From Mortierella sp. BCC40632 (taxonomy: Eukaryota; Mortierellomycota; Mortierellomycetes; Mortierellales; Mortierellaceae): a DNA stretch of 64,000 nt. The position numbers and the translations under genes are program-made. The stretch lies in NCBI GenBank assembly GCA_011634665.1, contig WAEK01000010.1:1480001-1544000 (forward strand). The letters run 5' to 3'. Of this stretch, positions 1 through 10,570 are shown piece after piece. Positions within the stretch are counted from its first letter, which is position 1. Each line of letters opens with the position of its first letter. A model generated the notes under the pieces. The model was not told where the DNA came from and did not search any database. It saw nothing but the letters and a program-made list of their open reading frames with translations.

Positions 1-2169
1 CTGGGGTCTAGAAGGCTGGGGCGAGGAACGACGAGGATGCGCGGAATAGTGTGGCGACATGTGCACAGAGAGTCTGCGCTCTTGGGCGCGGTCACTGTCT
101 GTGGACGACAACGCAGGGTTGCGCAGAGGAGTCTCGACAGGGTTGGGTTGGAAGGAATGATGTGGACGATAGAACGGATGGTGACGAGCCAAATGTCCGT
201 GCTGATGTTGTTGTTGGTGGTGGTGGTAGTGATATCCATGATGAGTAGGACGGTGGTCATAGAAGGAGGCAGACGGCGACGACTGCGCATCTCCCAGGTG
301 GGCACTACCAGTACTACCTACACTACCAACGCTGCTGGTGGAGGTCCGGGGTGGGGAAGGCCAGGCCAAGTGAGCAGACGAAGGGTGGTCGTCGTCGATG
401 TGCATCGGCGAGAACAGGGGCAGGGACGACGATGATGTCAACGACGACGAAGGCGGTGGCGAGTCGGCGTGGACCCAGTCGCGGGTTGGTGGCGTACGGT
501 CAGGGTCGGATACAGAAGCTCGTACAGGCGAAACAGGGGAGCGGCGATGATGATAGGCTGCGGCGGAAGAAGAAGAGGAAGAAGAAGAGGAAGAGAAGCC
601 AAGTGGTGATGGTGATGGGGCAGGGCGTAGCAGATGGTGGCGACTGTGGGATAGATGGGAAGATGGAGCAAAAGTGGAGGAAGAGGAGTTGGAGGAGATA
701 GAGGTGGAAGGATGTGAGAGCAGTGGTGGGAGCTGAGGATGCAGCTTTGGTGATAAGGAGTTACTCTTCTTCTTGGAAGGATACAGAGTAGAAGAGACAA
801 GGGGCGATCCCGTGGTGACCGTGTCGGAGAACCGACGTCGCTCCACCGTTGTGTCCGCATAATGGTCCACATAATCCACAGAATAGTTGACATGGTCTGC
901 GGACCGACCGAATCGATCACCAGACCACCGTGTTCGTGTCCCAGCAGTTTCGGCCGCCTGGGGCCACACGGCTACAGATCGCTCAGGGCTACTGTTGCTG
1001 TTAGGATGGCCGTAGATTGGATCATGAGACATCTGGGACAACGAGGAGGAAGAGGAAGAAGAAGAAGAATAGACAGGTTGAGACGGTCTGTAGGTTGGAC
1101 GAGACCCCGTGACCTGATCACGAAGAACAGGTGAAGAACGGGGACGGGGCTCGGTCGGACTTTGCATGGCCATGGTAGACATGGGCATGGGCATTGACTG
1201 AGGCCGTCGATGGGAACGATCTCTTTCTATATCTTTTTGCTTCTCCTGCAGCAACCAACGGTCGGATGCAGGGTGGCCTTGTCTTTGGACGACGTCTGTA
1301 GCTGCTGCCGTTGTTGATGTTGTTGTTGTTGTTGATTTTGTTGTTGTTGCTGTTGCTGTAGCTGCTGCGGTGGCTGTGGTGATTTTGATCGAAGCAGGCG
1401 TTGGCGCAGCGGCGGCAGGGGCAGGATATTTGGGCGCGGACGCCCAAGGGTGGGGAGGAACAACAAAGTATGGGTCAAGATTGGTCAGACTCCGGGAGGG
1501 AGTGTGGGTGCCCTTGGGGCGTGAGTTAAGGGTGGTGGAGATCGGCGACGGCGACGGCGACGATAACATTGTACGGATGGGAGATGGTGGATCGAGAGCT
1601 GGGCCGGAAGAGTGGCGAGGGGCATCTGGGTGCAGGTCGTGCAGGTCGGGGCGGAGAGATGGGGAGACCAGGGGCAAGGCCAAGGACAGAGCCAGTGAGA
1701 GCTCAGGTGGTGAGAGGGGCAAAGTTGGGGGGAGAGGTTTTGGAGATGGAGACGGGGCCGAGGCAAAAGAGGACACCGGCGGGTCCGAAGGTGGGGAAAA
1801 GGGCAGTCGGTGGTGACGGCTGCTGTTGGAGGAAGAAGAGGAGGAGGGGGTGAGGAACGACTGAAGTGGAGGCAACACTGCGGTGGCAGCAGAGTCAAAA
1901 GCCTTAGTCGTCTTCGTAACCGTGGATAGACGGGCGAAGGAGTCCTCAGAGAGGGTATGGATCGCGGTAGCCGTGGTGGAGGAGTGGGGTGAGGGGAAAG
2001 AGCTGAAAGTAGGTGGAGCAGAGACCGGTGTTACTGCGAAGGCGGTTGTTGGAGAGTTTGAAGGAGAAGCCGAAACGGAAGCTGACGACGAGTGTTTGAG
2101 GTCTGTTGAAGAAGAGGAGTGAGAGGAGTAAGAGGAGGAGGAGGAGAATGTTACAGTGAGAATGGGAAG

Positions 2170-2215
<46 letters not shown>

Positions 2216-3359
2216 AAGAAGCAGAAGGAGCAAAGATTAGTCAATGGAATGAGCAAGAAGAAAAAGAAAAAAAAAAAATGATGGTAGACTGCGGTATTTA
2301 AGAAGTAAGCCATGAGTGTATCGACACCTGGCAATAGGAGAGAGATAGAAAAAAAAAAAAAATTGACCACGAGGATGTGGATCCAAGACAGTGTAGCAGA
2401 GACTGAATTGAGTGCAATGCTCGCAAGGATTGGCAGAAGGGCCAGCCGACAGGGGGAAGAAAGGGAGTAAAGAGAAGCAATGGAAGAAGTGTTGATGGGT
2501 AGGGTAGGAAGGAGGAGCAGGTGAGTCCGGGAATACCGAATTGGGTGGCAAAAGAAAAGGAAGGGCAAATAATGGATATAATGTATAGCAATCCAAATCC
2601 AATGCAAGCCAATGCAAGCCAAACCCATGCTCACGCCCTGTCTTTTGGGTGGAGAGAGAGAAGAAGGCTTCTTCCAGTGTGGGAGCACCCGGGCTCATTG
2701 TCCAGGTGGCCGTGGTAAGACACGGATCACACCCGCAAACAAGAAGAATTAATGCAATCAAACGGGGTGCAGCAGCACCGGCGTAGGGGGTCATACCTCT
2801 CTTATTGGCCGTGGGAGAGAGAGAAAAGAGAGAGAAAGAAGTATTTGTTGAGGAGTAGAATGTGTGGGAGAGAGAGAGAAGGATATATAACAGCGCAGCG
2901 AGAGAGAAAGAGAAAGAGAAAGAGAAGGAATGTACTGGCAAGCAAAAGAAAAAAAGGGGGGGAGAGAGGAGAAAGGGAGGAAAAGAAAAAAAAAGAAAAA
3001 AGAGAGAGAGTTGGGAGAGAGAAGGCGTCCTTTATATGGAAAACGTCTCTCCCCCTCTCCCACCCACTCACCCATCCACCCAAAGACCAGACAAAAGTCC
3101 AAACAGACGAACAGACGTCAACGGATCTCTGATGCCTCCTGGCCAACCACACGTTGCCTTTCTCTCCCTCTCTCTCTCGCTTAGTCTCCAATTCAAAGTG
3201 CCAAGCCAGAGGGACCCTCTCTCTTCTCCAATTAAAAATACAATCGACCCCCGCTAAAGATCATCCACCCCATGTGAAAGATCCAAAGGAGAGAGAGAGA
3301 ACTGCACAGCAACTCAGATGAGTCCATTTCCTTGGAGGAGAAAGGGGCAAAAAAAAAAA

Positions 3360-3406
<47 letters not shown>

Positions 3407-5236
3407 GATGCAGGTGCATGATTACATGGTAACAATACATAAAGGCATAGTCCAAAGAAAGAGAGAGAGAGAGAGAGAGAGATTGTGTGTGTGTGTGGGT
3501 GGATGAAAGGGATTGGATTAATGACAAATTGAGCAGGTGGCTGACTGTCATTAGAAAGGAGAAGGGAAGAGGAGATCATGACCAGCCTTGCTGAGAATAG
3601 CAACACCGAGGATGTGCAGGGGCCACCTTTCCGCCCGTCCGTTTGGCCTGTTGTCATTCTGTTGGAGCGGACATCGGGATTGCCTTTGGTCAGCCCTTTT
3701 TTCTCTTTCTCTATCTTGGTCTTTCAACCTTCCTTTTCTAAACTCTCCCCGGAAAGAGAGAGAGAAGGAAGAGAGAGCGATCTCATGAGCCGTTTTGTTC
3801 AAACCTGAGATGGGATTGGTCAATGGGACATGGAAAGGATGACAGGTCGGGCCGATACTCAAGGTCGTTTCATCGCCCGCTTTCGTTGTCCTATGGCGCT
3901 TATGTGAGCACATCTCACACATCCTCTTCTTTTCTTTCTTCTTCATTCTCGATCGCACCTGTCTCTCTTCCAAAGAGCCTTCTTTCTCGCTCGCTCGCTT
4001 GCTTTGCTCCCCAATGAATTCAATCGCTAAAGTGAGATAGCTCTCTCTCTGATAGCACCCGTTTCGCCAAGTTATTCACTTTGAATACTCTTTGTTTTAG
4101 TCCTCCCGAAAAAGGAAAAGCCCTTTCTCACAAGACATACACATGCACACACAGACACACACAGACACACTCGTCTCGGCTCCCCTCTCTATCACACCCG
4201 CCTTTTTTTTCTAACCTCGACTCGTGAAAGACATATGGGGAGAGTGAGGAGAGGAGAGAGGAGAGAGAAAGAGAGAAAGAGAGAGGAGAGAGAGGAGAGG
4301 AGCAATTTGGGACCAGAGACACCCCTCCCGGCGATTCGTCCTGGCTGAGCCAGACAATGAAAGGAAAACGAAAGGAAATCGGGGGATGAAAATAAGGGCG
4401 GAGGGGCCAACAGAATGTGAGAGTAAAAAAAAAGAAAAGAAAAGAAATAAAGAAAGGGAAAAGAGAGAGAAAAGAAAAAATGGGGTTGAGGTGGAAAAAG
4501 AATAAAGAGTGAAATATCACTTACCAGATGGTGGAATTGATTCAGTCAGCCCGATCGGAGATTTCAAGATCGGCATCGTCCTCTTGTTCGTTTGGTTCTT
4601 GGCGTCCATCGACACTGGACTTGTCGTCGTCGTTGCTGTTGCTGTTGCCGTTGTCTTTGCTGTCTCTTCCTCCATCTTAGAGAACATGCTAGAACGATCC
4701 GCATAACGGTTCACTTCAACAGCAACTTTGTCGACATCGTCATCATCACCATCATCATCACTACTACCACTACTACCACTACTACCACCACCACCATCAT
4801 CATCATCACCATCATCTTCGTCATCATCCTTCTTTTCATCACCTGTCCCTCTAAAGATGGAAATTGCCTTTTGAGGTAAATGCAGTGGTTTTGTTGGTGA
4901 TTTTGGTGGTTTCTGTTCGGGTTCTCTTCTCATCGTCCATGCCTCTTCCTCTACTGGCTCGACCGAGAATGGACGAGAACCAGCCACTGTGAACGTCTGG
5001 GCACGAACTGGGAGCACAGGCCGAGAGGGAAAACGAGAAGAACGAGGAGGAGGTGAAGGAGGGCTTTCTTCTTCAGCTTGAGGAGGACGAGATTCGGGCT
5101 CGCTTGAGCCAATCCATTTTTGGAATCCAGTCTCCTCCACATATGACGACAATGTTGCGAGCCCTGAGGATGAAGATGACCCGGTCCAAGTCGGTGCATC
5201 TCCTTTTGTCATAGTCATATCCTCCGCTTTTGATAG

Positions 5237-5270
<34 letters not shown>

Positions 5271-5668
5271 GCCCCTGTTCTAGGAGATGAAAGCGTTTTT
5301 GTACTTGTCAATTGGGGCGATGACGAAATGTCAAGAGTGGTCGTCGTCATTACCATCCTGGTGGGTGTACCAAGCGTCGGGTACGTTTGTTCCATGTCGA
5401 CCACGTCCATGTCGCCACTGGGACGGGAACTGGAGTTATGATCGGATTTCGGAAGGGGATGCCTTGAAAGGATGGTGGAGGCTGTTGAGATGGAAAGTGG
5501 GGAGAGAGAAGAAGGTGAAGAGCTATTTACAGCTGCAAGCGGAAAAGTGTTTCGTCTCAAGAGTCCAATCGGTCGAGTATGAAGTGGGTATGAACGCTCA
5601 CGGCGATAAGTGGTTGCTGTTGAGGAGTACGAGTGATCATGCATGGGGGCTACGATACAGGACGACAT
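1..5668 (-). CDS. Ser/Thr/Pro-rich disordered protein, 3' end cut by window edge
   Basis: I do not recognise this gene. Exon 1 is 5668-4525, starting with ATG. Exon 2 is 2102-1 and stays open to the window edge, giving at least 1082 codons. The donor (G then GTAAGT) and acceptor (TTCAACAG) are both phase 1 and join in frame to give Asp-Leu-Lys. Exon 1 encodes Ser/Thr-rich sequence, a Thr homopolymer encoded by ACA repeats, a short folded-looking stretch (SYVEETGFQKWIG) and an Asp/Gly/Ser acidic run. Exon 2 is Ser/Pro/Ala-rich, with a His/Gln cluster and several RRxS-like sites near the edge (RRLSVH, RRSSP) that resemble basophilic kinase sites. No catalytic domain is visible. The frame continues through low-complexity DNA without stops, which supports coding. 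Translation into the intron would end at once (PPSGK, stop). The two exons could belong to two genes, because the intron is 2.4 kb. Confidence 0.6.
2103..4524 (-). other. 2.4 kb intron (or intergenic gap) filled with simple repeats
   Basis: This interval separates two phase-compatible exons of the Ser-rich gene. It is dominated by GA/CT microsatellites (about 2173-2212, 2808-2905, 3362-3396, 3460-3482, 4248-4290) and A/T runs. Frames inside it encode only Ser/Leu/Phe or Arg/Glu repeats and look non-coding. Introns elsewhere in the window are mostly 60-970 bases, so this one is an outlier. A hidden promoter or a further exon cannot be excluded. Confidence 0.45.
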
Positions 5669-5833
5669 GGTTGGAGGAAGGGTATGCTGGATTCTGTGTG
5701 GTGTATGTCTGAGACGGAGAGATTTGGAGTGGCGTGCCTAATATGGCTGTCCAAATATCTTTGCTTGCGGGTGAATATTTCTTGAGCAGGATAAATGCGG
5801 GGAAAGAAAGAGGTAGAGAATGCTGGAAAAGGG

Positions 5834-5865
<32 letters not shown>

Positions 5866-7332
5866 GAGGGGGAGAGAGGGAATGTATGTGTGTTTGTATG
5901 TATGTTTATGGTGTGAGTGAATGAGTAATCAGGTATTCGAGAAAGAAAAAGAAAGAAAAAGAGAGATAGCAATGAGAGATGCTGCTAAGGCGGGTATGAA
6001 AAAAACAAAATGAGATGCAACTGAGGGTCCTGGGGATGGCCGACAATTTATACATTCTCCGTCCCAACAAGCAGGTCCTCTCCTCTGCTTTTGCCCGCAC
6101 GTCATCGTCACTTCGAAAAAAACTTAATTGAGCATTAGAATATTGCATTTCTAATCCTTGTTTACGATCTCTTTTCTCTCTTTCTCTCTGCTTTGTTGTG
6201 TGCCAAGCAACTCAGTCTCTTTGATACTTTTAGACCCTTTCCCCCCCCCCCTGTCCCTTCCCTTTTTTTTTTTTTTTTTTTTTCTAAATACATTCACAAC
6301 ATCCACAGACACTATCTATTGCCACTCACATACCACAGACACACTTCAAAGATAGAAAGAAAAGAAATAGAAAAGGAAAAGGGCATGACTGAGGTCTTTC
6401 CCAAAGATGGCAGGAAAAGTGGAAAAACAGGAAGAGTCCATTCTTGGCTCGCACCTCTTCCCAGGTACGTGTAAATGCGCAATTCCATCTCCTCCTTTCG
6501 GCTCAAGTTTCTCCATTGATGGCCTCAAAGCTGACAGCGAAAACGCATACCCGTCGGGTGTTGATTTTCCGGGAAAGAAAAAATCAAATTTTCAAAAGTG
6601 CGCATGGGCGGCTCAGTTAAAGGGAGAGGTTACGTATGAACGCATAGCTGCGTCTCTTCTCAGTGTTACTTGATTTGGAAAATTAGGGCTTTCCGTTGGC
6701 TAGGTCCGGCTGCTGACCAAGCAAACAACCAGTGTCAATCGAACACGCCGCTTCCAAGAAAAGCATTTTTTGATGGGTGCCCCCACTGAGATTTGACCAG
6801 GAAAAGGCCAAATCAAGGCCTGATGCCGAGAAATGGGAAAGTGGGGGGAAAAAAAGCGCCGCGTGTATAATTTCCAAGACTGTGATCGATGATCGGCTTA
6901 TTTCTTTGTTACCTTGGCTATCGGTTCTACTGGTCGACACCTCTTTTTTTTTTCTTTTTCTTGGCTGAGCCTGTTTCTTGCTTTGCTAGGCACCTGCTGC
7001 GTCGCTCTCTATCGTTGAGCCGAACAGCGGAAAAGCGAAAAAAAAACTGGAAGTGATTCGAGGACAAAAATAAAGGGGAGAGAGAGGGAGGAGGGAGGGA
7101 GGGAGAGAGCGGGCCAAGAGGCAGAGTGGAAACTGGTGGTGGAAAATAGAAAGATCGAGAAGGTGGAATTAAGATCGAGAAGGTGCGAGGAAAACTAAAA
7201 GTGAGAAAAAGAGAGGGGAAGAGAAGAGTGAAAAGAGGGAGAGGGAGGAGGGGAAAGAGACTGTTGCTGTTCTTCTTAGATAGTTTTATACAACCAAAGC
7301 AAGGAAGAGCCTTAAAACAGAAACTTCTCTCG

Positions 7333-7335
<3 letters not shown>

Positions 7336-7373
<38 letters not shown>
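7336..7373. repeat. 38-base poly(A) tract
   Basis: Uninterrupted A run followed by a few A-rich bases with G interruptions. It marks the left edge of a block of ordinary-complexity DNA (about 7400-9560). A poly(A) of this kind could be a retroposon tail, but identical tracts are common throughout the window, so microsatellite slippage is the simpler reading. Confidence 0.8.
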
Positions 7374-7375
<2 letters not shown>

Positions 7376-7983
7376 AAAAAAGAAAAAGTCGCTAGTAGGG
7401 GTGCGAGAGTGGCGAGGCTGCAGGGATAAACACATTCAGGCACAGGCAAATACAGAACTAACGTGGACCCTGAATTGTCATAGAGTCCAGCCCACGACGT
7501 ACCTTGTTATCGTTGGGCTGAAGGGCTGATGAGGAGGATACAGGGAAAGGCCTCGGGATTTCTTTGCTCACACACAAAGTGCGCGGTTCATGGGTCGACA
7601 TCTAACTAACACCTACAACTTTCTACCTTGGCTCGAGACTTGACAACAAAGTTCGAGGAATGCCACCTATTTCGTTTTGAATTTTTAACGGATCCACTTA
7701 CAAAACTTCCAACACAGCATTGGCACACTAATCGTTAGGGATTTCACGCCGCCACTCCTCCCCCCCCCCACTTTCAAACAAACCGGAATAATGTGTGTGA
7801 AATAATGCGAACCAAGCTGTTGTACATGTAGACCATTGGAGCAGTGGCTTCACTTGCAACTCTTACCCCTGAAAAAGGCTTAGGGACGAGTATTATTCAG
7901 ACAGCGAGATGTTCGATCTCAAGAGTAGCAATTCACAAGCCCTTTCCATCAATGCGTTTCTTGTCTATTGAGGTTGTGTCTAA

Positions 7984-8190
7984 AGATACGACGCAAGGTT
8001 AAAAAAGGCATTCTACGGTTCAAGAACTGTCGTAGGACACCTTTTTGTGCTTTACTCGGAAGAAGCCAAGTTGGAGACTATTTTGATCACAGCCGCCTCA
8101 TTCTCGACAGGGCCCAACCCTGAAGTACCCATTGGAACTAAAAAAGAATGGGCTGTTGTTGAATGGGTGTCTCTACAAGAGGAGAGATAG
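7984..8190 (+). pseudogene. Short open frame, possible gene remnant
   Basis: A 68-codon stretch lies between in-frame stops and has no good start codon. Its translation has a protein-like mixed composition (it contains TVVGHLFVLYSEEAK and EWAVVEWVSLQEER), unlike the repeat-derived frames nearby. I do not recognise a family. A minus-strand frame (8347-8138, one internal TAG) overlaps part of it and also looks mixed in composition, so at most one is genuine. It may be an exon of an unmodelled gene or a decayed fragment. Confidence 0.2.
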
Positions 8191-8665
8191 GCTCAAACAC
8201 TACCTCGGTTTCGGAGTCGTCAGGGAAGAGCAGGTTGAATAAGAGCGGTGAGAAAAGACTAATAGTCGCCATAATCACGTCATGGAAGACTGGTGACTTG
8301 GGCTATTTGCAAATATCTGCGTGTACGAGTTGCAGGATACGCATCATTCGGCAAGTGTAGAGCATTATGGGCCTCTACTAACCAGCAATCTTGATCTGAC
8401 CTCAGAAAGCGCTCCACAGTAGTCTAGTCTAGTCTTTTCTTTTTCTTTTTTGCACACTTCATTAGTATTTCCGCAAATTACTACCTTTCTGACAAAGCAA
8501 CGGGGCCATGCAACAGACACGTGCTTGTAGGCCATGAAAACGTTTGTCTTCAATGACCATAATTCAAAATGGTAATCTCGGATGGATTCATGGGCATACC
8601 AGTAAGAAGATGGAACAAGCGCGCGTGTCTAGAGTCCAAGTTTACGTACCAATCTGCCACGCTAA

Positions 8666-8929
8666 CTACAATTTGCTGATGAGTTTGTGGAATCACGAGA
8701 GCTAGGAGAGATATCCAATGATGGCAATCCTACACTTTTCAACTTGCGTAACAATAGCGTGCAAATGCGTTCCTTATGTAAGGACTATGCATACATCAGA
8801 GTAAAAAAAGCTGCATAGGATACCTTCTACCTTGCCATAGATATCTTATTGGCGCGGGAACAAATCTCAAAGTCGTTTATTGTTGCCTATGGAGCTGTCG
8901 AGCACCTATTAGAGCTCAAATGGATATAG
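8666..8929 (+). pseudogene. Interrupted open frame, possible decayed coding fragment
   Basis: One frame runs for 50 codons, meets a single TAG at 8816-8818, then continues for 36 codons before the next stop. Both halves have ordinary amino-acid composition (for example SRELGEISNDGNPTLFNL, and FIVAYGAVEHLLELKW after the stop). No start, splice site or family was recognised. The pattern suits a pseudogene with a point stop, but two adjacent chance frames are also possible. Confidence 0.22.
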
Positions 8930-9091
8930 AGAACAGAGCTATCGATCTACTATGGTGAACGCTTCGCCGTCCGCTCACAGAGAGATTCGACACTAGAAAA
9001 AATGAGTGGAATGACAATCGTTATCGATGGTGCAAAAGGAGCATTGGGTTTCTGACCTGGGAGATGAAGTGGGAGGCGATGCAAGAGTGAG

Positions 9092-9568
9092 ATGGCGGGC
9101 GTACTTGCTACACTATCAACAACCGTAATGGGGAGTTGGGAAGGTGAGGAAAGAGTGAGATGGAGTCGACCGTGCTTTAACTTTTTCGATGGTTTACAAA
9201 AGCGACACCAACCCTATTTTCTCGATGATCTGGTCTACCTTCAGATGGTTCCTGCATGCCAAGCCCAGTCACTTATGAAAAGTCTTTGCCCTTGCTACAC
9301 ACAGGAAAAAGAGGAAAAAAAAGAAAAAAAAGAAAAGCCTACCCCCTTGTGCATCGATACTTTTCGTCAAAAAAGAAGACGTCAGTGGACAATCCATTGT
9401 GGTGTCCGTGCCTCCCTCCCCTCCTCCCTTTCAGGGTCGCGTCTCTCTCCTATCAGTCAATTGAAGACCAAGAATAGTTATAGTCGATCCTATGCATGGG
9501 CAAACGAACGTCTGTGCCCAATTGCCTTTTCTGTTACTCAAACACGTGTAGAGTCCCAGAGTCGATAA
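9092..9568 (+). CDS. Hypothetical 158-codon ORF, doubtful
   Basis: ATG-started frame of 158 codons in ordinary-complexity DNA. The middle contains a Lys/Glu run from an AAGAAA repeat. I see no domain, signal peptide or membrane segment, and nothing flanking suggests an operon or intron structure. It is long for chance in this region but has no family support. It ends about 670 bases before the Iml2 start codon and could lie within that gene's promoter. Confidence 0.2.
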   Translation: MAGVLATLSTTVMGSWEGEERVRWSRPCFNFFDGLQKRHQPYFLDDLVYLQMVPACQAQSLMKSLCPCYTQEKEEKKEKKEKPTPLCIDTFRQKRRRQWTIHCGVRASLPSSLSGSRLSPISQLKTKNSYSRSYAWANERLCPIAFSVTQTRVESQSR

Positions 9569-10040
9569 AAGTTGGTTTGGTTTGCGAAAGAGCAAAAAAA
9601 AAAAGGCGAAACAGTGGCGTTGTTTCCACGAGCATGGTGGTAGAGTAGTCCCCTAGCGCGACTGCATGGCGTTCTGTTTCTCTTGAAAAAGAAAAAGGGG
9701 AAAGAGAGCACGTAGACGGGTCTAGTTGGTAGAAGGTGGAGACGCGTCCTAAAGAGTGGGATGAACAAAAGAGGATGAAAGAAAGAAAGAAAGAAAGAGA
9801 CAGAAACAGAGAATGAGAACGGTAATCAGGACGGATGAATGAGTGAGTGAGTGTAGGGTGGGAGAGGGGAAGAGAGAGGGGGCGTGACCTGCATCACTTC
9901 TGGTGTCGAGGGCTGATCAGGTTCTCCCGCCACCGCACCCTTCTCTCAATTGATCCGCATTCCATCTCTCTTCATTCTCGTTCACACTCTCGCTTACTCT
10001 CTTTCTCTCTTCGCTCATACTCTCACAAACTGCCTTTCTA

Positions 10041-10072
<32 letters not shown>

Positions 10073-10234
10073 CTTTTCTCTCTTTTTTTTTTTGTCCTCT
10101 CCTGGCCACCCACCCATCAGCCCCATCCTCCCCAACCCTGCTGCCACATCTTCAGTCCTCCTGAAATTCACTTGACCCCACACAGCCTTTCATTCACAAA
10201 ACAAAAAACAAAACAATAAAAAACAGCCAGGGAC

Positions 10235-10528
10235 ATGGCCACATCCAAGCAAGACCCATCCGCCACCACTGCTTCATCTTCCATCATGACTACAGCTCAG
10301 TCCAACGACACTGCTAACGAGGACGCCAAGATCATGCAACAGCTTCAGGATGAACTCCAGAACGCTTCTCTGGAAGATGGCGATGGACTGGACGACGGAC
10401 AACACTCTTCATCCTCGACATCATCATCTGCATCCCAGTCCTCTGCCTCGGTCGCTCAAGGCACGACTGCCAACATGCTTTCGGCGAGTGAACAGGAGTT
10501 AGCAGGTAAAATAAGAAGATTCCCACAA

Positions 10529-10570
<42 letters not shown>

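Larger units (their letters stand above)
5669..10234. other. Long spacer between two divergent genes
   Basis: This is the shared upstream region of the Ser-rich gene (-) and the Iml2 gene (+). It contains a GATA tetranucleotide array near 5836-5867, poly(T) at about 6264-6284, a 38-base poly(A) at 7336-7373, a GAAA run near 9778-9798 and CT repeats just before the Iml2 start (10045-10085). From about 7400 to 9560 the base composition is ordinary and short interrupted frames appear (listed separately). I see no convincing intact gene, tRNA or transposon. Confidence 0.6.

Noticed and set aside
2237..2941. 234-codon minus-strand frame rich in Ser, Phe and Leu
   Set aside because: Composition comes from CT and T repeats; it lies in the proposed intron and has no domain.
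6407..6673. 88-codon plus-strand frame
   Set aside because: No family resemblance, and its flanks are simple repeats.
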